DNA of 55,403 nt from RGIG3013 sp045538935 (GTDB lineage: Bacteria > Bacillota > Clostridia > Oscillospirales > Acutalibacteraceae). Location of the stretch: positions 1-55,403 of the forward strand of contig JAZQEI010000012.1 of assembly GCA_045538935.1 (NCBI GenBank). The letters run 5' to 3'. The notes under the pieces were generated by a model. That model was not told where the DNA came from and searched no databases. It was given only the letters and a program-made list of their open reading frames with translations. The first letter of the stretch is position 1, and every line of letters begins with the position of its first letter. Of this stretch, positions 49,980 through 55,403 are shown one piece after another. The translations under genes and the position numbers were made by a program.

Positions 49980-51866
49980 ATGAGTTATTTTGCAGGCGAA
50001 TATGATGTAGCCGTAATAGGTGCGGGCCATGCCGGAATAGAAGCCGCCTTAGCGTCGGCTAGGCTTGGTTGCAACACCGTATTATTTACAATAAATTTAG
50101 ACTGGGTAGGCAACATGCCGTGCAACCCATCTATTGGCGGTACCGCAAAGGGACATCTTGTGCGTGAGCTCGATGCCTTAGGCGGTCAAATGGGCAAAGC
50201 AGCCGATGCCACAACACTACAAATACGTATGCTAAACCGCGGCAAAGGTCCGGCTGTGCACAGTTTAAGAGCACAAATAGACCGTCGCGCTTATAGTGAA
50301 TATATGAAGCATGCGGTAGAGTTGGAGCCGTCTTTAGATGTTAAGCAGGCCGAAATTATCTCTCTTAACAAAACCAATAATGGCTGGAGCCTTACAACCA
50401 TGCTCGGCGCCGAATATAACTGCAAAGCTGTAATTTTGGCAACAGGCACATTTTTAGGCGGTAAAATCTTTGTGGGTGATGTAAGCTTTGAGAGCGGTCC
50501 CGACGGCACCTTTGCTGCAACAAAGTTGGCTAAATCTCTTAAAAAACTTGAACTACCTTTGCGCCGCTTTAAAACGGGCACACCCGCCAGAGTAGATAAA
50601 GCGAGTATTAATTTTGATGCTTTAGAGGTTCAAGAGGGTGACGATGAGGTTTACCCATTTAGCTTTTCTACAAACCAAGCCGCCGTTGAAAACAAGGTGG
50701 TTTGCCATATATCCTATACAAACCAAAAAACAAAAGATATTATTCTTAAAAATTTGCACCGCTCACCGCTTTTCTCGGGTCGAATAGAGGGTGTGGGTCC
50801 GCGTTATTGCCCGAGTATAGAAGATAAAATTGTCCGCTTTGCCGATAAAGAGCGTCATCAACTATTTATAGAGCCGTGCGGAGAAAACACCGAAGAAATG
50901 TATCTACAGGGTATGTCGTCGTCATTACCCGAAGATGTTCAAATAGATATTTACCGTTCTATAAAAGGACTTGAAAATGTAAAAATAATGCGCAACGCAT
51001 ATGCTATTGAGTATGACTGCATAGACCCCCTCGCTCTAGAGCCCACCTTAGAGGTTAAAAATCATAGCGGTCTTTACGGAGCGGGTCAGTTTAATGGCTC
51101 TTCGGGTTACGAAGAAGCCGCAGTACAAGGCTTTGTTGCAGGTGTAAATGCTGCTCATAAAATTTTAGGCAAAGAGCCGTTTGTATTAAGCCGTGAATCA
51201 TCTTACATAGGCACCCTTATAGACGACCTTGTAACAAAGGGTTGCTCCGACCCTTACAGAATGATGACTTCTCGCTCAGAATACCGTTTGCTTCTTCGTC
51301 AAGACAATGCTGATGAGCGCCTTATGCAAAAAGGTTTTGAACTTGGCTTGGTAGATAAAAACGTTTACGATGATTTTCTTACAAGAATGGAGCAGACCGA
51401 ATTAGAAATAGAGCGTTTAGAACAAACTTATTTGGGTCCTAGCGAAAGGTTAAATAAAATGCTCCAAGAAAAAGGAACGGCACCTTTAGCTGCTGGCGCC
51501 AGTATGGCAGATTTAATTCGCCGTCCGCAAATTTCTTACGACGATTTAGCCGAGTTCGACAAAGAGCCGCAAAACCTATCTCACGCCGTTAAAGAAAAGG
51601 TAGAAATTCATATTAAGTATGAGGGTTACATTAAGCGTCAAGAGTTAAAGGTAAAAGAGCAGATAAGACTTGAAAAAACACTTATCCCCGAAAGTATAGA
51701 TTACTCTACGATAGATGGACTGCGACTGGAAGCCAGAGAAAAGCTTGCCAAGGTGAGTCCTAAAAACATAGGACAAGCCTCTAGAATTTCGGGAGTTACC
51801 CCGGCAGATATTTCGGTGCTTTTAATTGTGCTCGAGAAAATAAATCGAAAAGGAGAAGAAAACTAG
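49980..51866 (+). CDS. mnmG: tRNA uridine-5-carboxymethylaminomethyl enzyme MnmG
   Basis: 628 residues with the FAD loop GAGHAGIEAALASARLG near residue 14 and CNPSIGGTAKGHLVRELDALGG. The GQFNGSSGYEEAAVQG block and a C-terminal helical domain ending ISGVTPADISVLLIVL bind MnmE and tRNA. Usual length. I chose the ATG 7 bases after AAGGAA over a TTG two codons earlier. It overlaps rsmG by one base. Confidence 0.98.
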   Translation: MSYFAGEYDVAVIGAGHAGIEAALASARLGCNTVLFTINLDWVGNMPCNPSIGGTAKGHLVRELDALGGQMGKAADATTLQIRMLNRGKGPAVHSLRAQIDRRAYSEYMKHAVELEPSLDVKQAEIISLNKTNNGWSLTTMLGAEYNCKAVILATGTFLGGKIFVGDVSFESGPDGTFAATKLAKSLKKLELPLRRFKTGTPARVDKASINFDALEVQEGDDEVYPFSFSTNQAAVENKVVCHISYTNQKTKDIILKNLHRSPLFSGRIEGVGPRYCPSIEDKIVRFADKERHQLFIEPCGENTEEMYLQGMSSSLPEDVQIDIYRSIKGLENVKIMRNAYAIEYDCIDPLALEPTLEVKNHSGLYGAGQFNGSSGYEEAAVQGFVAGVNAAHKILGKEPFVLSRESSYIGTLIDDLVTKGCSDPYRMMTSRSEYRLLLRQDNADERLMQKGFELGLVDKNVYDDFLTRMEQTELEIERLEQTYLGPSERLNKMLQEKGTAPLAAGASMADLIRRPQISYDDLAEFDKEPQNLSHAVKEKVEIHIKYEGYIKRQELKVKEQIRLEKTLIPESIDYSTIDGLRLEAREKLAKVSPKNIGQASRISGVTPADISVLLIVLEKINRKGEEN

Positions 51867-52579
51867 TGAATTTTCCTACAAATAAGTTAGTAGAGCTTTG
51901 CAAAGATTTTTCTCCTAATATAACTAATGAGCAGTTAGAACAGTTTAATCTGTATGCTAAAATGCTTGTAGAGTGGAATGAGAAAATAAACCTCACCGCC
52001 ATAACCGACCCCGAGCAGATAGTTATAAAGCATTTTTACGACTGCGCGCTTATATTAAAAAATTGCGACATAAAGCCGAATGCATCGGTAATAGATGTGG
52101 GTACCGGAGCGGGTTTTCCGGGCGTTGTTTTAAAAATACTTAGGCCCGATATTAAATTGACTCTGCTAGATTCTTTAAATAAACGTGTAACATTTTTAAA
52201 CGAGCTTTGTACCGCCTTAAAAATAGATGTAACCACAATACATGCTCGCGCCGAAGACGCTGCGCAAAAAAAAGAACTTCGTGAGCAATTCGACATTGCA
52301 ACTGCCCGTGCGGTAGCAAGATTAAATATTCTTTGCGAATATTGCATACCCTTTGTAAAAAAAGGCGGAATATTCTTAAGCCTTAAAGGCCCTGCCGCTA
52401 ATGAAGAAGCGGTTGAGGCTAAAAATGCCATAAATATTTTGGGAGGCGAACTTTGCAAAATTTACACCGAAACTATAGCCGAGAACGAACAAAGATGTTT
52501 TGTGTTCATAAAAAAAGTTTCGCAAACTCCGCCAAAATATCCCAGAATATCTGCAAAACTTAAAAAGCAGCCGTTGTAA
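51866..52579 (+). CDS. rsmG: 16S rRNA G527 N7-methyltransferase RsmG
   Basis: 237 residues with the SAM-binding motif VIDVGTGAGFPGVVLKI near residue 72 and WNEKINLTAITDP before it, both characteristic. GTG start overlapping the mnmG stop (TAGTG). It methylates G527 of 16S rRNA. The last codons form the left arm of a terminator hairpin. It is the last gene of the unit that starts at 47848. Confidence 0.97.
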   Translation: MNFPTNKLVELCKDFSPNITNEQLEQFNLYAKMLVEWNEKINLTAITDPEQIVIKHFYDCALILKNCDIKPNASVIDVGTGAGFPGVVLKILRPDIKLTLLDSLNKRVTFLNELCTALKIDVTTIHARAEDAAQKKELREQFDIATARAVARLNILCEYCIPFVKKGGIFLSLKGPAANEEAVEAKNAINILGGELCKIYTETIAENEQRCFVFIKKVSQTPPKYPRISAKLKKQPL

Positions 52580-52592
52580 TACGGCTGCTTTT
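52563..52592 (+). terminator. Terminator overlapping the end of rsmG
   Basis: AAAAGCAGCCGT pairs with ACGGCTGCTTTT; the stem includes the last codons and stop of rsmG. TTTT then CTCTTTTTT follow. Confidence 0.8.
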
Positions 52593-52680
52593 GCTCTTTT
52601 TTGCCGAAAAAGCAAGTACGAAAATACTGGAAAAATTTAACATATTGTGATATTGTGTTTATAGCAAAAGAGGTGTTTTT

Positions 52681-53514
52681 ATGGCAACAATAAACATTGG
52701 GCAGTTTGCCGACAAAAAATTAATAACATTAAATGTTAACGATATTATGCCTAATCCATTACAACCGCGCAAGAGCTTTGATGAATACGAGTTGGTTTTA
52801 CTTGCCGAAAGCATAAAGCAAAACGGGCTTATTCAGCCAATAACGGTTAGAAAAAATTCTCTCGGTATGTACGAGCTTATAGCCGGTGAGAGAAGACTTA
52901 GAGCCTGCAAAATGGCGGGAATGGGCAAGGTGCCTTGCATAGTTCAACGTGCGGACAAGCTTTCGGCGGCGGTGTTTACAGTTTTAGAAAATTTACAGCG
53001 AAGTGACCTTACTATGTTTGAAGAGGCGGCCGGCATTAGAAAATTAATGGATGTTTTTGGAATATCCCAGTGTGAAATAGCATCACAACTCGGTGTAGCA
53101 CAGTCAACATTGTCTAACAAATTAAGACTTTTGCGCCTAAGCGAATCACAACAAAACCGCATAATTGCCGCGGGCTTAACAGAGCGCCACGCGCGAGCGC
53201 TAATACGTATGCCTGAAGACGAGCGTGATGCTGCGCTTGATGTTATAATCTCAAAACAGCTTACGTTAAATGAAGCTGAAGAATATATTTCAAAAAGTAT
53301 TTCGGGTGAAACCAAAAAAGAACTTCCTGTTCGCAAGGCCTCGGTAAACGATGTTAAACTTTTTGCAAACAGTCTTAATAAAATTGTAAGTACTATGGTT
53401 CGCTCAGGGTTTCCGGCCAAAACCGAAAAAATTGAAACCGATAATTATATAGAGTATAAGGTTAGAATAAACAAAATCGACACAGAAGCATCGCAACTTA
53501 AAATAATTATATAG
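52681..53514 (+). CDS. noc: ParB/Noc-type chromosome partition or nucleoid occlusion protein
   Basis: 277 residues: a ParB N-terminal CTPase domain with LNVNDIMPNPLQPRKSFDE, LAESIKQNGLIQPI and AGERRLRACKMAG, then a helix-turn-helix (ISQCEIASQLGVAQSTLSNKLRLLRL) and a short C-terminal dimer domain. Position right after rsmG matches noc of Bacillus; no parA/soj or second parB follows. The name noc is inferred from position; parB is the alternative. No parS site was sought in detail. It has a gap of 101 bases with its own start region. Confidence 0.88.
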   Translation: MATINIGQFADKKLITLNVNDIMPNPLQPRKSFDEYELVLLAESIKQNGLIQPITVRKNSLGMYELIAGERRLRACKMAGMGKVPCIVQRADKLSAAVFTVLENLQRSDLTMFEEAAGIRKLMDVFGISQCEIASQLGVAQSTLSNKLRLLRLSESQQNRIIAAGLTERHARALIRMPEDERDAALDVIISKQLTLNEAEEYISKSISGETKKELPVRKASVNDVKLFANSLNKIVSTMVRSGFPAKTEKIETDNYIEYKVRINKIDTEASQLKIII

Positions 53515-53558
53515 TATATAATATTATATATACATTTATATAAATGCGATTTGCTGCT

Positions 53559-53593
53559 TATTACCTATTACCTATTACTTATTACTTATTACT
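53559..53593. repeat. Tandem heptamer repeat
   Basis: Five head-to-tail copies of TATTACC/TATTACT follow noc in the AT-rich spacer. No gene is in the 231 bases between noc and gdhA apart from this repeat, the terminators and the gdhA promoter. Confidence 0.75.
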
Positions 53594-53624
53594 TATTTTG
53601 CCCACCCATATTCATCCCCATATA

Positions 53625-53684
53625 GTCAAAGCTCCGCCAAAATTCTTGGTGGGGCTTTGACGCTTTACCGCGTCAAAATTTTTT
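53625..53684 (+). terminator. Double hairpin terminator after noc
   Basis: A first hairpin (GTCAAAGC...GCTTTGAC with G-T pairs) overlaps a second, TTTGACGC/GCGTCAAA around TTTACC followed by A and six T. The second is a standard terminator. Confidence 0.8.
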
Positions 53685-53685
53685 G

Positions 53686-53714
53686 TTGACATAGAAAAAC
53701 AAAAAGAGTATTAT
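53686..53714 (+). promoter_or_regulatory. Promoter of gdhA
   Basis: TTGACA, 17 bases, TATTAT, starting right after the terminator T-run, about 32 bases before the ATG. Confidence 0.82.
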
Positions 53715-53745
53715 ATATTGGTAAAAAAAGTATGGAGGTTTATTT

Positions 53746-55101
53746 ATGAGTTTAACAAACGAATATTTAAAGCAAGTTTACGCTTCGGTTCAAAAGCGTA
53801 ACGCAGGCGAGCCTGAGTTTTTACAGGCAGTTGCCGAGGTGCTCGAGTCTTTAGAGCCGGTTGTAGAACAAAATCCTAAGCTACAGCAGTATGGCGTAAT
53901 CGAGCGCATGGTAGAACCCGAAAGACAAATTTCTTTCCGTGTTTCTTGGGTAGATGATAATGGTCAGGTACAGGTTAACCGCGGTTACAGAGTACAGTTT
54001 AACTCTGCAATTGGTCCTTACAAGGGCGGTTTGCGTTTCCATCCGTCTGTAAATGCATCAATCATTAAGTTCTTAGGTTTTGAGCAAACCTTTAAAAACA
54101 GCCTAACAGGTCTTCCTATGGGCGGCGGCAAGGGCGGCTCTGACTTTGATCCGCGTGGCAGATCTGACGGCGAAATTATGCGCTTCTGCCAAAGCTTTAT
54201 GACCGAGCTTTCTAAGCATATCGGTGCCGATACCGACGTTCCCGCTGGTGACATTGGCGTAGGTGCTCGTGAGATTGGCTATTTGTACGGTCAGTATAAG
54301 CGTTTACGCAACGAGTTCACAGGCGTTCTAACAGGTAAGGGCATTTCTTACGGCGGCTCTCTTATTCGTCCTGAGGCTACCGGTTTTGGCGCCGTTTATT
54401 ACACCGTAGAAATGTTAAAGTCTTTAGGTCAAGATATTAAGGGTAAAACCTTTGCGGTTTCCGGTTTTGGTAACGTTGCATGGGGTACCGTTAAAAAGAT
54501 TAACGAGCTTGGCGGTAAGGTTGTAACAATTTCCGGTCCCGACGGCTACATATACGACAAAGACGGCGTTGCTACAGAAGAGAAAATTAACTTCATGTTA
54601 GAAATGCGCGCTTCCGGTCGCGATAAGGTAGAAGATTATGCTAACAAGTTTGGCGTACCCTTCTTTGCAGGTAAGCGTCCTTGGGGCGAAAAGGTTGACG
54701 TTGTTATGCCTTGCGCTACTCAAAACGAGGTTGGCCTAGACGATGCAAAGAACATTGTTGCAAACGGCGTAAAATATTACGTAGAAGTTGCTAATATGCC
54801 TACTACTGAAGATGCAGTGGCATACTTAAAGGCAAACGGCGTAGTTATCGCTCCTTCTAAAGCAGTTAACGCAGGCGGCGTTGCAGTGTCCGGTTTAGAG
54901 ATGAGCCAGAACTCTATGCGTTATAGCTGGACTGCTGAAGAAGTAGATGCAAAACTTCGTCAGATTATGGCAAACATCTTTAAGGCTTCTTCCGATGCCG
55001 CTAAGAAGTACGGCTTCGAGGGTGACCTTGTTGCAGGTGCAAACATAGCTGGTTTCGAAAAGGTAGCAGATGCTATGATCGCTCAAGGTATTGCATACTA
55101 A
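53746..55101 (+). CDS. gdhA: Glutamate dehydrogenase (hexameric, NADP-type)
   Basis: 451 residues. The substrate Lys residues lie in GPYKGGLRFHPSVN and LPMGGGKGGSDFDP, catalytic Asp in DTDVPAGDIGVG, and the nucleotide loop is VSGFGNVAWG. Length and motifs match the 450-residue class used for ammonium assimilation from 2-oxoglutarate. Codon use is noticeably biased to a set of preferred codons, as in highly expressed genes. Strong GGAGG site, near-consensus promoter, single-gene unit. Confidence 0.97.
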   Translation: MSLTNEYLKQVYASVQKRNAGEPEFLQAVAEVLESLEPVVEQNPKLQQYGVIERMVEPERQISFRVSWVDDNGQVQVNRGYRVQFNSAIGPYKGGLRFHPSVNASIIKFLGFEQTFKNSLTGLPMGGGKGGSDFDPRGRSDGEIMRFCQSFMTELSKHIGADTDVPAGDIGVGAREIGYLYGQYKRLRNEFTGVLTGKGISYGGSLIRPEATGFGAVYYTVEMLKSLGQDIKGKTFAVSGFGNVAWGTVKKINELGGKVVTISGPDGYIYDKDGVATEEKINFMLEMRASGRDKVEDYANKFGVPFFAGKRPWGEKVDVVMPCATQNEVGLDDAKNIVANGVKYYVEVANMPTTEDAVAYLKANGVVIAPSKAVNAGGVAVSGLEMSQNSMRYSWTAEEVDAKLRQIMANIFKASSDAAKKYGFEGDLVAGANIAGFEKVADAMIAQGIAY

Positions 55102-55120
55102 TACTATTGGCAAACACATC

Positions 55121-55157
55121 ACAAGTGCTAAACTTCAAGTTTGGCACTTGTTTTTTG
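55121..55157 (+). terminator. Terminator of gdhA
   Basis: ACAAGTGCTAAACT pairs with AGTTTGGCACTTGT (one G-T pair) and is followed by TTTTTTG. Confidence 0.87.
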
Positions 55158-55272
55158 TGTAATGAATATTTTGCAAATTTATGGAAAGAACATATATATT
55201 GTGGTGTAAAGTGCGCTATACCACAAGAAAAAAATATTTAAAAAATTTTTTTAAAAAAACTTAAAAAAAGTG

Positions 55273-55301
55273 TTGACAAAGCGGTTTAGATTTGGTATTA
55301 T
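55273..55301 (+). promoter_or_regulatory. Strong promoter of a probable rRNA operon
   Basis: TTGACA, 17 bases, TATTAT with a TGG extended -10, behind an A/T-rich UP-like tract (AAAAAATATTTAAAAAATTT). Confidence 0.78.
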
Positions 55302-55403
55302 AGTCTGGCACTCTGATGAGTGCGGCAAAAACCGAACCTTGAAAATTAAACAACGATGTAACAAAGGACCCGAAAATTCTAAGAGTAAACTTAGAGTAAA
55401 TAA
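55302..55403 (+). other. Leader of a probable rRNA operon, cut by the window end
   Basis: The leader has a GCACTC-TGAT-GAGTGC hairpin (55308-55323) and then ACCGAACCTTGAAAATTAAACAACG, close to the ACCTTGAAAACTGAACA block that precedes 16S rRNA in many Firmicutes. No coding frame is present. The 16S gene itself would start beyond the right edge, so this is inference from the leader and the promoter strength. Confidence 0.7.

Overview
The window is an AT-rich chromosomal segment from a spore-forming Gram-positive anaerobe, most probably a gut clostridium of the Oscillospirales/Ruminococcaceae type. The grounds are a SpoIID gene, a LexA box of the Bacillus/Clostridium type, SRP RNA directly upstream of dnaX, an mnmE-mnmG-rsmG-noc block, TTG/GTG starts, strong Shine-Dalgarno sites and a clostridial-looking rRNA leader at the right edge. 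Placement below the class level is inference. UGA is a normal stop.

Layout. (1) 1-3.2 kb: small accessory genes (GIY-YIG, short DUF4317 protein, flavodoxin-like reductase, P-loop kinase), a palindrome-rich repeat followed by a four-helix-bundle pseudogene, and a blasticidin-S-deaminase-like cytidine deaminase. (2) 3.2-12.3 kb: CLC channel/antiporter, uridine kinase, a cytosolic sialidase-like propeller with a second deaminase copy, then a purine-type riboswitch with an unusual core, controlling a YczE-like membrane protein and a HAD-nucleotidase/guanylate-kinase-like fusion. An ABC exporter, a GtrA protein and a FemAB-like acyltransferase follow. (3) 12.4-20.9 kb: three large paralogous cytosolic proteins with clan GH-A-like catalytic glutamates. 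(4) 21-24.5 kb: lexA-rnhA and iscS-iscU-(preQ1 riboswitch)-queT, all leftward. (5) 24.5-29.7 kb: a glycoside hydrolase behind a leader with two near-identical terminator hairpins, then a leftward NUDIX-RING/DUF2628-galU-HAD operon. (6) 29.8-40 kb: SRP RNA-dnaX-ybaB-recR; leftward PTS IIC-nth-AGCS-tcdA; rightward D-hydroxyacid dehydrogenase, phosphatase, ruvX and a short GH78-like protein. (7) 40-46.7 kb: complete F-type ATP synthase operon with a two-carboxylate, Na+-type c subunit and a shortened epsilon. (8) 46.8-55.4 kb: spoIID, the mnmE-mnmG-rsmG-noc group, gdhA, and the promoter and leader of an rRNA operon that continues past the window.

Two themes recur. One is carbohydrate turnover by enzymes without signal peptides (sialidase-like, GH-A-like x3, GH5-like, GH78-like), which suggests that imported oligosaccharides are cut in the cytosol. 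The other is nucleobase/nucleotide handling between 2.7 and 8.9 kb (two deaminases, uridine kinase, nucleotidase/kinase fusion, purine riboswitch). The strongest candidates for something new are the variant riboswitch with its fusion protein, the duplicated promoter-leader/deaminase cassette, and the GH-A-like trio.
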